A DNA stretch of 21,343 nt from Oscillospiraceae bacterium. Its GTDB lineage: Bacteria > Bacillota > Clostridia > Oscillospirales > Oscillospiraceae. The notes beneath the pieces are model-generated. The model searched no databases, was not told where the DNA came from, and saw only the letters and a list, made by a program, of their open reading frames with translations. Shown here piece by piece: positions 6,595 through 14,067 of this stretch. How positions within the stretch are numbered: position 1 is the first letter of the stretch; every line of letters begins with the position of its first letter. Location: contig JAEDKW010000013.1 of NCBI GenBank assembly GCA_016295615.1, positions 1 to 21,343 of the forward strand, given 5' to 3'. Made by a program: the position numbers and the translations under genes.

Positions 6595-7980
6595 TCAGAT
6601 CCCAAGCAGCAGCGCCGCAAAGCGGAAATAGATGACCAGCGAGAGCGCGTCAACGATGGTGGAGATAAAGGGAGAGGCCATGACAGCCGGGTCAAAGCCG
6701 AGCCTTTGCGCCAGCAGCGGCAGCGCGCAGCCGACAAGCTTGGCAAAGAACACCACAAAAACAAGCGTCAGGCACACGACTGTCGCGACCGGCACCGTCA
6801 CCGCCGCGTTATGCAGCAGCATGCAGTCAATGAGCATCATCTTGGCAAAGTTTGCTCCGCCGAGGCAGACGCCGCACAGCAGCGCCACGCGAAGCTCTTT
6901 CCAGATGACGCGAAAAATGTCGGAAAACTCCACCTCGTCCAGGCTCAGCGCGCGAATGACCGCAACGCTTGCCTGCGTGCCGCTGTTGCCGCCGGTGCCG
7001 GTGAGCATGGGAATGAATGCATTGAGAATCAGGCAGGCGGAAAGCGCGGACTCATAATGGCTCAGAATGATGCCGGTGAAGGTCGCGGAAAGCATCAGGA
7101 TCAAAAGCCACGGGATACGCGCTTTCCAGGTTTCCAGAACGCCGGTTTTCAGATAGGGCTTGTCAGACGGCAGCATGGCCGCCATTTTTTCAAAGTCCTC
7201 CGTGGTCTCTTCTTCCATGACGTCGATCGCGTCGTCGACGGTGATGATGCCGACAAGACGGTTTTCCGTGTCCACCACGGGCATGGCGATGAAGTCGTAC
7301 CGGGAGAATTGCTGGGCGACGTCCTCTTTATCGTCGAGCGTGTTGACGGACACCACGTTGGGGTCCATGACCTCCTCCACGGTGTCGCCCTCGTCCGCGA
7401 GCAGGAGCGTGCGGATGGACACGATGCCGAGAAGGTGGCGCTGCTCGTCCGTCACATAGCAGACGTTGATCGTTTCCATCTCCTCGCCCTGACGGCGAAT
7501 CCGCTTGAACGCGTCCTCCATCGTCATGGTGCGCTTGAGATCGAGGAACTCCGTGGTCATCAGGGACCCCGCGCTGTCCTCGGGATATTTCAGAATTTCA
7601 TTGATGCTCTTGCGCGTGTCGGGGTCGGCGTGCTTCAAAATGCGCTTGACGACATTGGCGGGCATCTCCTCCACGATATCGACGGCATCGTCGAGATACA
7701 GCTCGTCGAGCACTTCCTTCAGCTCCGTATTGGAAAAGCCGCGGATCAGCATTTCCTGCGACTCCGGCTCCAGCTCGACGAACACCTCCGCCGCCGGTCC
7801 CTTCGGAAGGAGGCGGAAGACGATCGGCACCTGTTCTTCGCTCAGATCCTCAAAGAGCGAGGCGATATCCGCGGGCTTCATCTCAACGAGAAGGTCGCGC
7901 AAATGCGCGTATTGTTTTCGGACGATCATCTCCTCAATCTGCTCAAGCAGCTCGTCGCGGCGGTCTTCAAAATCGATCAT
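6595..7980 (-). CDS. mgtE: Magnesium transporter MgtE
   Basis: MgtE is a dimeric magnesium channel of the inner membrane that closes when its cytosolic domains bind magnesium. The 461-residue protein shows the family layout: an MgtE_N helical domain (about 1-130, with MKPADIASLFEDL and LYLDDAVDIVEEMP), two CBS domains (about 135-255, with DSAGSLMTTEFL and MPVVDTENRLVGIITVDDAIDVM), then about five membrane helices with the pore motif TGTGGNSGTQASV. The start at 7980 follows AAAGGAGG. The open frame runs to 8190, but that extension is riboswitch and terminator, not protein. Expression is under the M-box upstream. Confidence 0.97.
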   Translation of the reverse strand: MIDFEDRRDELLEQIEEMIVRKQYAHLRDLLVEMKPADIASLFEDLSEEQVPIVFRLLPKGPAAEVFVELEPESQEMLIRGFSNTELKEVLDELYLDDAVDIVEEMPANVVKRILKHADPDTRKSINEILKYPEDSAGSLMTTEFLDLKRTMTMEDAFKRIRRQGEEMETINVCYVTDEQRHLLGIVSIRTLLLADEGDTVEEVMDPNVVSVNTLDDKEDVAQQFSRYDFIAMPVVDTENRLVGIITVDDAIDVMEEETTEDFEKMAAMLPSDKPYLKTGVLETWKARIPWLLILMLSATFTGIILSHYESALSACLILNAFIPMLTGTGGNSGTQASVAVIRALSLDEVEFSDIFRVIWKELRVALLCGVCLGGANFAKMMLIDCMLLHNAAVTVPVATVVCLTLVFVVFFAKLVGCALPLLAQRLGFDPAVMASPFISTIVDALSLVIYFRFAALLLGI

Positions 7981-8013
7981 ATCCCCGACTCCTCCTTTCC
8001 CGCAAAGTGCAGC

Positions 8014-8054
8014 AAAAAACTCACAGTCCGGCATAAGCTGCAACGGACTGTGAG
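8014..8054 (-). terminator. Riboswitch-controlled terminator in the mgtE leader
   Basis: On the minus strand CTCACAGTCCG (8054-8044) pairs perfectly with CGGACTGTGAG (8030-8020) and is followed by six T. It stands between the M-box aptamer and the mgtE ribosome binding site, so it is the expression platform. A GGACTG within the aptamer (minus, 8220-8215) could pair with the CAGTCC of the first arm as an antiterminator; this is inference. Confidence 0.9.
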
Positions 8055-8097
8055 AGCATAGACGATAAAACCGACAAAACCGCACACTCTCTGCGGT

Positions 8098-8264
8098 CTT
8101 TCCCACCGTTACAAGCTTTAGCTTCACAAGGCGGTGAAACTGCGTTAGATCACACCTTGGTTTCGATGCGACCTGTTCAAACCCTCTCATAGTGTCTCCA
8201 CTACTCCGCGGCAGCAGTCCATATCCTTGTGGTAGCCTTACCTACCGGAATGTCATTCGATTAC
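8098..8264 (-). ncRNA. M-box (ykoK-type) magnesium riboswitch
   Basis: The mgtE leader contains the M-box landmarks in order on the minus strand: GGTAGGTAAGGCTACCACA near 8245, a GGACTGCTGCCG segment, GGGTTTGAACAGGT, GGTGTGAT, and the late GCTAAAGC element near 8115. M-box RNAs fold when magnesium is plentiful and then favour the downstream terminator, shutting off the transporter. The position upstream of mgtE and before an intrinsic terminator fits. A small ACCGCA/TGCGGT hairpin (8079-8097) lies between aptamer and terminator. The exact limits are approximate. Confidence 0.87.
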
Positions 8265-8269
8265 CTATT

Positions 8270-8298
8270 ATACTATGCACTTTTCGTGGTCTTGTCAA
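8270..8298 (-). promoter_or_regulatory. Sigma-A promoter of the M-box/mgtE transcript
   Basis: On the minus strand a perfect TTGACA (8298-8293) is followed by 17 nt and TAGTAT (8275-8270); an overlapping TATAAT begins 3 bases later. A run of A lies upstream of the -35. The transcript would start near 8263, right at the 5' edge of the M-box. Between this promoter and 8383 I see no gene. Confidence 0.85.
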
Positions 8299-8383
8299 CT
8301 CTTTTTTGCGGCGTAAGAAACCATGCCGCGCCGTTTTTTATAATTCTTCACACTTTTTGCTTTCTTTCCTCACTCGTCTGTGC

Positions 8384-8389
8384 TATACT
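8384..8389 (+). promoter_or_regulatory. Extended -10 promoter of the yihY-trkA-trkH operon
   Basis: TATACT is preceded by TGC, giving an extended -10, while the -35 at 17 bp spacing is poor (TTTCTT). Transcription would begin near 8396. That is downstream of the ATG at 8380 and supports the TTG at 8422 as the real start of the first gene. Confidence 0.55.
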
Positions 8390-8421
8390 GTTTAAACTGC
8401 TTTCAGAGGAGGGCTCCCTAT

Positions 8422-9261
8422 TTGTCACAATATCTCGAAAAGCACCGCTTTCTCAAGGGCTGTTCCCTTCTGGTGCGCCGCTATTTTGACCACCACGTCG
8501 CGCGCGACAGCGCGGCTCTGACATATTACCTGCTGTTTGCGCTGTTTCCGCTGCTGATCTTTCTGAGCAACCTTGTGGGCGTTATGGATCTCGATGTGGA
8601 GGAATTTTTGCAGCAGATCTCCGCGATCATTCCCGCCGACGTCGTCGCGATCATCCGCCAGTACCTGACCTATGTCTCTCAGGATTCGAGCCGCACGCTG
8701 CTCGGCTTCTCGCTCGTCTTTTCCGTCTTTTTCCCCTACCGCGCCGCAAACGCCCTGATGGTGTCGGTGCGCAAGGCGTACGGCATGGGAAAGCCGACGC
8801 ACTTTATCCGCTATCAGTGCAAGCTGCTGCTCTACACGCTCTGCCTGATCCTGTCCATCGTTTTGTCCATCGCCGCGTCGATTTTCGGCAACCGCTTTTT
8901 GTCCTATCTTTCGCGCTTTATTCCCCAACTCGGCGATTTCATCTCGCTGTGGACGGACCTGCGTTTCGTTCTTTTGGGCGTGGTGCTGTTCTTTATGATC
9001 GCGTTTTTGTACAGTCTGGCGCAGGAGCGCAAAAGCATCAACCGCATCTGGCCCGGCGTGATCGTGTCGCTCGTGATGTGGATCGCGCTTTCGGTGCTTT
9101 TTTCTCTCTATGTGGAAACCGCGGCGCGGTACAGCGTGATCTACGGCTCGATCGGAGCGATCATCGTTTTGCTTTTGTGGCTGTATCTGGCAGCCGTCAT
9201 GCTTATCATGGGCGCTGAGTTCAACAGCGTGCTTTTGGAATTACAGAAAAAGCAGCCTTAG
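8422..9261 (+). CDS. YihY/BrkB-family multi-pass membrane protein
   Basis: This 279-residue protein belongs to the YihY/virulence factor BrkB family (once misassigned as ribonuclease BN). Signatures include ARDSAALTYYLLFALFPLLIFL near the start, a hydrophobic core of about six helices, GVIVSLVMWIALS, and the late YGSIGAIIVLLLWLY. The function of the family is not settled; an envelope or transport role is likely. The start is taken as TTG at 8422, because GGAGGG lies 8 bases upstream and the promoter -10 lies after the upstream ATG. It precedes trkA by 11 bases, with the AGGAGG of trkA overlapping its stop codon, so it is co-transcribed with the potassium uptake genes. Confidence 0.9.
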   Translation: MSQYLEKHRFLKGCSLLVRRYFDHHVARDSAALTYYLLFALFPLLIFLSNLVGVMDLDVEEFLQQISAIIPADVVAIIRQYLTYVSQDSSRTLLGFSLVFSVFFPYRAANALMVSVRKAYGMGKPTHFIRYQCKLLLYTLCLILSIVLSIAASIFGNRFLSYLSRFIPQLGDFISLWTDLRFVLLGVVLFFMIAFLYSLAQERKSINRIWPGVIVSLVMWIALSVLFSLYVETAARYSVIYGSIGAIIVLLLWLYLAAVMLIMGAEFNSVLLELQKKQP

Positions 9262-9272
9262 GAGGAACCGGA

Positions 9273-10628
9273 ATGAAAATCATTATTGTGGGTATCGGCA
9301 AGGTCGGCTATGCGATCGCAGAACAGATGGCAGGCGAAAAACATGATCTGACGCTGATTGACTTGAATCCTGACGCGCTCGAGCGCGCCGGGGATTCCCT
9401 GGACGTGATGTGTGTGGAGGGCAACGGCGCCAGCGCCAGCGTGCTGCTGCGCGCGGGTGTGCGCGAGGCGAACCTCATCATCGCCGTTTCCGAAAACGAC
9501 GAGGCGAACCTCATCTGCTGCCTGATGGCGAAAAAGCTCGGCGCCAAGCACACGGTCGCGCGCGTGCGCAACCCCGAATACTTCCGCGACGCGCCGATCC
9601 TGCGCCGCGAGATCGGGCTTGACATGATCATCAACCCCGAGTTCGCCAGCGCGCAGGAGATCGCGCGGATCCTCCGCGTGCCGGCTGCGTTCAGCGTGGA
9701 AAGCTTTGCCCGCGGTCTTGTCGAGCTGATCGGCTTCCAGATCACGGCGACCGACGGCTTTGCCGGCAAAACGCTGCTTGAGTATAACCGGCAGAACCCG
9801 AACAACCTGCTGCTGTGCGCCGCCAAGCGTGGCGCGGAGGTCATCGTCCCCGACGGCAGCTTCGTCCCGCAGGTGGGCGACAAGGTCTATGCCATCGGCA
9901 CGCCGACGGAGACGCTGCGCGTGCTGCGCAGCATGGGTCGTCCGGTGACGCCTATCCGCCGCGTGTCGATCCTCGGCGGCAGCCGCATTTCGCTGTATCT
10001 CTCCTGGGAGATCGAGAACACCGGCGCACATCTGACAATCGTGGAGCAAAACGAGGAGAAGTGTCTCACGCTTGCCGAAAAGCTCCCCAAGGCCTCCGTT
10101 ATTCACGGCGACGGCACCGATCACGAGCTGCTCGAGGCGGAGAATATCTTCGATTGCGACGCTTTCATTGCCCTCACGGGTCGTGATGAGGAAAACCTCC
10201 TCATGGCGCTCACCGCGCAGCGCGCCGGTGTGAAGAAGGTGCTGCCCAAGATGTCGCGTCCGAGCTACATAGACCTCGTCCAGCAGACGGGCATCGAGAC
10301 CATCATTTCCCCCAAGGATATCACCGTCAACCAGATCTCCAGCTACGTGCGCGCGCTTGCCAATTCGCAGGGCAGCGCCGTGGAGGGGCTGCACAAGATC
10401 CTCGGCGGTACGATGGAGGCCGTTGAGTTCACCGCGACGAATGCGACGCACTTCCTGGATACGCCCCTGCGCGACCTGCAGCTGAGAAAGGGTCTTCTGG
10501 TCGCCGCCATCGTCCATGAGGGCAAGGCGTTCATCCCGAGCGGCGATTCCGAGATCCACGCGGGCGATCATGTGGTCATCGTGGCAAAATCCCTGTTCTT
10601 GCAGGATCTGAATGACATTTTGGAGTAA
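9273..10628 (+). CDS. trkA: Trk potassium uptake regulatory subunit TrkA
   Basis: TrkA is the cytosolic gating ring of the Trk potassium transporter and binds nucleotides. The 451-residue protein has the full-length two-unit design: a first RCK domain starting MKIIIVGIGKVGYAIAEQM with the glycine-rich GxGxxG at residues 7-12 and the acidic end LIDLNP; a TrkA_C segment (FARGLVELIGFQIT); a second RCK_N starting VSILGGSRISLYL near residue 230 with HGDGTDHELL and ALTGRDEENLL; and a second TrkA_C ending in HAGDHVVIVA. The second glycine motif is GGSRIS, with G replaced at the last position, which is common in the second half. It lies 6 bases before trkH. Confidence 0.97.
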   Translation: MKIIIVGIGKVGYAIAEQMAGEKHDLTLIDLNPDALERAGDSLDVMCVEGNGASASVLLRAGVREANLIIAVSENDEANLICCLMAKKLGAKHTVARVRNPEYFRDAPILRREIGLDMIINPEFASAQEIARILRVPAAFSVESFARGLVELIGFQITATDGFAGKTLLEYNRQNPNNLLLCAAKRGAEVIVPDGSFVPQVGDKVYAIGTPTETLRVLRSMGRPVTPIRRVSILGGSRISLYLSWEIENTGAHLTIVEQNEEKCLTLAEKLPKASVIHGDGTDHELLEAENIFDCDAFIALTGRDEENLLMALTAQRAGVKKVLPKMSRPSYIDLVQQTGIETIISPKDITVNQISSYVRALANSQGSAVEGLHKILGGTMEAVEFTATNATHFLDTPLRDLQLRKGLLVAAIVHEGKAFIPSGDSEIHAGDHVVIVAKSLFLQDLNDILE

Positions 10629-10634
10629 GAAATC

Positions 10635-12077
10635 ATGAATCGAAAGCTGATCGTCAAAATTATCGGCACGATCCTTTGTATCGAGGCGCTGTGTCTGCTG
10701 TGTCCGCTGGTCGTGTCGCTGCTCTTCCGCAGCGGAGACCTGTACGCCTTCGTCTTTTCCGCCGCAGCGTGCTTTATCGTCGGATTTCCGCTGATGACCT
10801 GTTTCAAGGTGGACAAGCATCGTCTTCAGACGCGCGACGGCTTCGTGTGCGTTGCGCTGTGCTGGATCGCGCTGTCCCTGTTTGGTGCGCTGCCGTACCT
10901 TTTCACCGGTACGCCGTTTGCGGACGCGGTGTTTGAGACCGTCTCCGGTCTCACCACCACGGGCGCGTCGATCTTCGCCTCGCCCTCTTCGCTCACCCGC
11001 GGCATTCAGTTCTGGCGCGCGCTGACGCAGTGGATGGGCGGCATGGGCATTCTTGTGATGGTGCTCGCCCTCTTTCCGTCGGTCGGTCAGGGCAGCATGA
11101 ATCTCATGAAGGCGGAAAGTCCCGGTCCCATCAGCACGAAGCTGCATCCCAGGACCAGCGAGACCGCCAAGATCCTCTACACGATCTACATCGCGCTCAC
11201 CGCGGCGGAAACGCTGGCGCTGCGCATTGCGGGGGTGCCTTGGTTCGACAGCATCACCACCTCGCTTACGACCATTTCCACCGGCGGCTTCTCCGTGCGC
11301 GATGAGAGCATCGCGTATTACCAGTCCGAGGCGGTCTACTGGATCATCATCTTCTTTATGATTTTTGCCGCCGTCAATTTTTCGCTGATGTTCTTTGCCG
11401 TCCGCGGTCGGCTCAGGGACGCGCTCAAAAGTGAGGAGCTGCGCGCCTATGCGCTTATCCTGCTATTTGCCGTGGCGTTCATTTCCGCCGACCTTATGAT
11501 CGAAACGGGCGCCGGTCTGTACCAGGCAATCACTGACGCTGCGTTCCATGTGGCTACCCTGATTTCCACCACCGGCTTCGGCAAGTCGGATTTCGACCTT
11601 TGGCCGAACTTCAGCAAACTTTTGCTGCTGCTTTTGATGTTCTCCGGCGGCTGCGCCGGTTCGACCTCCGGCGGCATCAAGATCTCCCGCATCGTGGTGC
11701 TCTTCAAGAACCTGCGGCGCGAGCTGATGCGCATTCTCCACTCCCGCAGCGTCCATCCCATCACGCTTGACGGCATGCGCGTGGAGGAGGAGACCGTCTC
11801 CTCCGTTTCCGTCTTTTTCTTCGCCTATATCGCGATTTTGCTGCTTTGCACGACCATTCTGTCGCTGGACAATGCGAACTTTGAAACAGCGTTCAGCGCT
11901 TCTCTCTCCGCCATCAGCAACGTCGGTCCCGGTCTCGGCGGCGTCGGTCCGACCAGGAACTACGCCTTTTTCTCCGATCTGAGCAAGCTGACGCTGAGCC
12001 TGACGATGCTGCTCGGCAGGCTTGAGATCATGCCGCTGCTGGTGCTGCTGTTTCCAAGCGTCTGGCGCAAAAAATAA
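10635..12077 (+). CDS. trkH: Trk/Ktr potassium uptake membrane subunit TrkH
   Basis: TrkH forms the potassium-conducting pore in the cytoplasmic membrane and pairs with TrkA. The 480-residue length is typical. The four selectivity-filter loops of the superfamily are visible in order: VSGLTTTGASIF, TTISTGGFSVRD, LISTTGFGKSDF and AISNVGPGLGGVG. MGGMGILVMVLALFP and GGCAGSTSGGIKISR are further TrkH signatures; the latter is part of the gating loop. The ATG at 10635 follows GGAG overlapping the trkA stop. It is the last gene of the yihY-trkA-trkH operon and is followed by a strong terminator. Confidence 0.97.
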   Translation: MNRKLIVKIIGTILCIEALCLLCPLVVSLLFRSGDLYAFVFSAAACFIVGFPLMTCFKVDKHRLQTRDGFVCVALCWIALSLFGALPYLFTGTPFADAVFETVSGLTTTGASIFASPSSLTRGIQFWRALTQWMGGMGILVMVLALFPSVGQGSMNLMKAESPGPISTKLHPRTSETAKILYTIYIALTAAETLALRIAGVPWFDSITTSLTTISTGGFSVRDESIAYYQSEAVYWIIIFFMIFAAVNFSLMFFAVRGRLRDALKSEELRAYALILLFAVAFISADLMIETGAGLYQAITDAAFHVATLISTTGFGKSDFDLWPNFSKLLLLLLMFSGGCAGSTSGGIKISRIVVLFKNLRRELMRILHSRSVHPITLDGMRVEEETVSSVSVFFFAYIAILLLCTTILSLDNANFETAFSASLSAISNVGPGLGGVGPTRNYAFFSDLSKLTLSLTMLLGRLEIMPLLVLLFPSVWRKK

Positions 12078-12105
12078 CGGCGTCTTTCGGAATAACGACC
12101 GATAC

Positions 12106-12141
12106 AAAAAAAGCGTTCTGCCCGGGCAGAACGCTTTTTTT
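12106..12141. terminator. Perfect palindromic bidirectional terminator after trkH
   Basis: Thirty-six bases form a perfect palindrome: seven A, GCGTTCTGCCC, its reverse complement, and seven T. It serves trkH on the plus strand and the exported hypothetical gene on the minus strand, which ends 17 bases away. Confidence 0.95.
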
Positions 12142-12157
12142 GTCCTATGAAACAGCC

Positions 12158-12820
12158 TTATGAGATGAATTCCCCGCCGATCGAGTACCCGCCCCACTCT
12201 CCGCCGGCGTCGCAGGTCGCCGTGCAGTCAGAAAAGCCGTAAGCGCCGAGCGGCGAGCGCCACTTGTCCGCTGTAAAGCGGATCGTCTGCCCGCTGCCGG
12301 GCTGTCCTTCCAAATCGCCCGCCTCACCCGTAATGCGGAAAAGAATGCCGTTTTCCAGTGAGCGCCAGACCTGATCGGTGCCCTCAAGCGGCTGCGCGGT
12401 CAGATAACCCTGCTCGTCCAGCTCATCGATGGTAAGCGTCAGTCCCTGCGCACCGTGCGCGGCGGCAAACGTCTGCGCAAGATGCGTGCATTCCTCCGCC
12501 GTCAGTCGGATGGGCGCGGCGGACAGATCGACGCTGATATAGTCGACGCCGCTGTTTAAGCCGCTGTCCTTTTCCCAAAGGTCGTTGAGCACGGACAGAT
12601 AGAGCGCGGCAGCGCCGCCGAGTCCGTCTCCGGCGGGCGGCTCTTCCCCGTCCGCTTTGCCCTGCGGCGCTTCCTCCGGCGGACAGTAATCGCAGCCCCA
12701 GGTGCCGAACACGACCGGTTCCTCCTTCGCCATACGCTCCATATCGACGCGGTAAGCGCCAAACACGGCGAGCGCCAAAAGGCAGATGCCGGCGATCGGA
12801 ATCAAAATTTTTCGTTTCAT
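12158..12820 (-). CDS. Exported hypothetical protein with N-terminal membrane anchor
   Basis: I do not recognise the function. The 220-residue protein starts MKRKILIPIAGICLLALAVFGAYRV in outline (basic start, then about 18 hydrophobic residues), a signal anchor rather than a lipobox. Near the start of the outer part is a C43-x-x-C46 motif in WGCDYCPP, followed by a proline/glycine-rich linker (about 47-70). A compact domain from about 72 to 220 ends ADKWRSPLGAYGFSDCTATC and GGYSIGGEFIS. I believe related proteins exist in gut Clostridia, but that is recollection. The start at 12820 follows AAAGGAGG; the frame stays open to 12946 without a better site. It is monocistronic and divergent from the DUF1540 gene. 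Confidence 0.75.
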   Translation of the reverse strand: MKRKILIPIAGICLLALAVFGAYRVDMERMAKEEPVVFGTWGCDYCPPEEAPQGKADGEEPPAGDGLGGAAALYLSVLNDLWEKDSGLNSGVDYISVDLSAAPIRLTAEECTHLAQTFAAAHGAQGLTLTIDELDEQGYLTAQPLEGTDQVWRSLENGILFRITGEAGDLEGQPGSGQTIRFTADKWRSPLGAYGFSDCTATCDAGGEWGGYSIGGEFIS

Positions 12821-12900
12821 TGTTTTTCCTCCTTTGCCTGTCTCTGTCTTTATGGACGCATTTCTTTTGATTTTTGTTCCTTTCATTTGCTTTGCTCCGT

Positions 12901-12929
12901 GCATATTTGCGTTTTCACGGCGCAAACTA
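12901..12929 (+). promoter_or_regulatory. Candidate forespore sigma (F/G-type) promoter of the DUF1540 gene
   Basis: GCATA (12901-12905) is followed after 17 bases by CAAACTA (12923-12929), close to the sigma-G consensus GHATR and CATnHTA. It sits about 30 bases before the ribosome binding site. No good sigma-A match was seen in 12821-12972. This is a weak call made by eye. Confidence 0.3.
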
Positions 12930-12972
12930 AGCTCGGCAAAAGCCAAAAATCAAATTCAGGAGGAATTTCCAA

Positions 12973-13161
12973 ATGTCTGATCGTACCAACGGCGGCTGCG
13001 CCTGCACCCCCAACACCTCCATCAAGTGCGCCGTGACTTCCTGCACGCATCACTGCAAAGACGCACAGTACTGCGGTCTCAACTCCATTCAGGTCGGCAC
13101 CCACGAATCCAACCCCACGGTTGACCAGTGCACCGACTGCCAGAGCTTCCGCAAAAACTGA
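12973..13161 (+). CDS. DUF1540-domain cysteine-rich small protein
   Basis: The 62-residue protein has eight cysteines (C9, C11, C19, C24, C28, C34, C53, C56) and the DUF1540 spacing: IKCAVTSCTHHCKDAQYCGLNSIQVGTHE, split by the conserved HH, then CTDC near the end. Such proteins are common in spore-forming Firmicutes and probably bind a metal such as zinc, but no function is established. There is no signal peptide. AGGAGG lies 9 bases before the ATG. The gene is divergent from the exported hypothetical protein and 48 bases upstream of the first TauE/SafE half-gene, separated from it by a hairpin. Confidence 0.9.
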   Translation: MSDRTNGGCACTPNTSIKCAVTSCTHHCKDAQYCGLNSIQVGTHESNPTVDQCTDCQSFRKN

Positions 13162-13164
13162 CGC

Positions 13165-13190
13165 AATTTGCCGCCTGCGGGCGGCAAATT
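13165..13190 (+). other. Stable hairpin between the DUF1540 gene and the TSUP pair
   Basis: A perfect 11-bp inverted repeat, AATTTGCCGCC and GGCGGCAAATT, with loop TGCG begins 4 bases after the DUF1540 stop. No T-run follows on the plus strand (ACTTAGCC), so it is a poor intrinsic terminator. It may partly terminate, or protect the 3' end of the upstream message. Confidence 0.6.
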
Positions 13191-13209
13191 ACTTAGCCGG
13201 GGTGGTACG

Positions 13210-13563
13210 ATGAAAAACAAGCACAAATACCGCATTGCGGGTGTGATCGCGGGCGCGGTGAACGGTCTGTTCGGCGGAGGCGGCGGCATTCCGCTGCTGG
13301 TGCTGCTCACGCGCTGGGCAAAGCTTGAGGAAAAGAAGGCGTTTGCCACCTGCGTCGCCGTTATTTTTCCGCTGTGTGTCGTTTCTGCCGTCGTCTATTT
13401 TCTTCGCTGCGCGCTGCCGCTTGCGCAGGCGCTGCCGTATCTCGTCGGCGGCGCGGCGGGCGGGCTTGTCGGCGGCAGGCTCTTTCAAAATGTGCCGAAT
13501 GTCTGGCTGCGGCGCATCTTCGCCGTGTTCCTGCTCTACGGCGCGTGGAGGTACCTTTCGTGA
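13210..13563 (+). CDS. Half-length TauE/SafE (TSUP) membrane protein, copy 1
   Basis: The 117-residue product has the N-terminal TSUP signature AGVIAGAVNGLFGGGGGIPLLVLL, then about three further hydrophobic segments, including ALPYLVGGAAGGLVGGRLF and a C-terminal FAVFLLYGAWRYL. TauE/SafE proteins export small anions such as sulfite or sulfoacetate and are normally about 250 residues with two such repeats; this one has a single repeat. A second half-length gene follows, so the two probably assemble into one transporter. The start at 13210 has only a modest GGGGTGG site. The frame is open back to 13168, but that part is the hairpin. The substrate is unknown. Confidence 0.85.
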   Translation: MKNKHKYRIAGVIAGAVNGLFGGGGGIPLLVLLTRWAKLEEKKAFATCVAVIFPLCVVSAVVYFLRCALPLAQALPYLVGGAAGGLVGGRLFQNVPNVWLRRIFAVFLLYGAWRYLS

Positions 13564-13654
13564 TGTGTCGTGCGCGCTGCAAAAATATGTGCTGCGCGCC
13601 GTTTCCGCCCGCTTTGACGCAAGGGGGAAACGCCTTTGAGAAATGGAGTTTGAG

Positions 13655-14023
13655 ATGACAGACTGGCTTCTTCCCGCGTTGTGCGGCTTCGGCACCGGCA
13701 TACTCTCGGCATGGGGCATCGGCGGCGGAACGCTGCTGCTTTTGTGCATGACGCTCTTTCTCGGCGTCGATCAGCAGGCGGCGCAGGGCATCAACCTGCT
13801 GTATTTTCTGCCCACCGCCGGCGTGTCGCTTTTCTTTCACCGCAAAAACGGCTATCTTGAAAAAGAGGTGCTCCGGCGTGCCGTGCCGCTCGGCACGCTC
13901 TGCGCACTCGGCACGGCATGGCTTGCCACGTCGATCGACATTGCGCTGTTCCGCAAGCCCTTCGGTCTGTTCCTGCTTTACGCGGGGGTTTCCATGCTGC
14001 TGAAAAAAGAGGAGAAGTCCTGA
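13655..14023 (+). CDS. Half-length TauE/SafE (TSUP) membrane protein, copy 2
   Basis: The 122-residue product repeats the TSUP architecture: LLPALCGFGTGILSAWGIGGGTLLLL, a QQAAQGINLLYFLPTAGVSLFF segment, VPLGTLCALGTAWLA and a C-terminal FGLFLLYAGVSMLL. It differs clearly from copy 1, so this is not a recent duplication. The start is taken at 13655, with TGGAG 6 bases upstream. An in-frame ATG at 13643 would add four residues and has a weaker site. A 91-bp gap separates it from copy 1. Its stop codon lies in the loop of a hairpin that terminates the opposing operon. It is probably co-expressed with copy 1. Confidence 0.85.
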   Translation: MTDWLLPALCGFGTGILSAWGIGGGTLLLLCMTLFLGVDQQAAQGINLLYFLPTAGVSLFFHRKNGYLEKEVLRRAVPLGTLCALGTAWLATSIDIALFRKPFGLFLLYAGVSMLLKKEEKS

Positions 14024-14038
14024 CGGACTTCTCCTCTT
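14003..14038 (-). terminator. Terminator of the response regulator-HtrA-microprotein operon
   Basis: The perfect 14-bp arms AAGAGGAGAAGTCC (14007-14020) and GGACTTCTCCTCTT (14025-14038) enclose loop TGAC. On the minus strand the stem ends in six T. On the plus strand no T-run follows, so it mainly serves the minus operon, although the TGA of the second TSUP gene lies in the loop. Confidence 0.87.
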
Positions 14039-14067
14039 GGGCTGTCTGTGCGTGCTGCGCATCTCGT

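Noticed and set aside
7981..8190. N-terminal extension of mgtE
   Set aside because: It would translate the M-box RNA and terminator, and a strong ribosome binding site precedes the ATG at 7980.
8305..8337. Terminator-like hairpin on the plus strand (GCGGC and GCCGC with a following T-run)
   Set aside because: The stem is short with a long loop, and no plus-strand transcript upstream needs ending. The A/T runs are better seen as promoter flank.
13564..13654. Frameshift joining the two TSUP halves
   Set aside because: The gap contains stop codons and a separate ribosome binding site. Each half has its own complete N-terminal repeat motif, so these are two genes.
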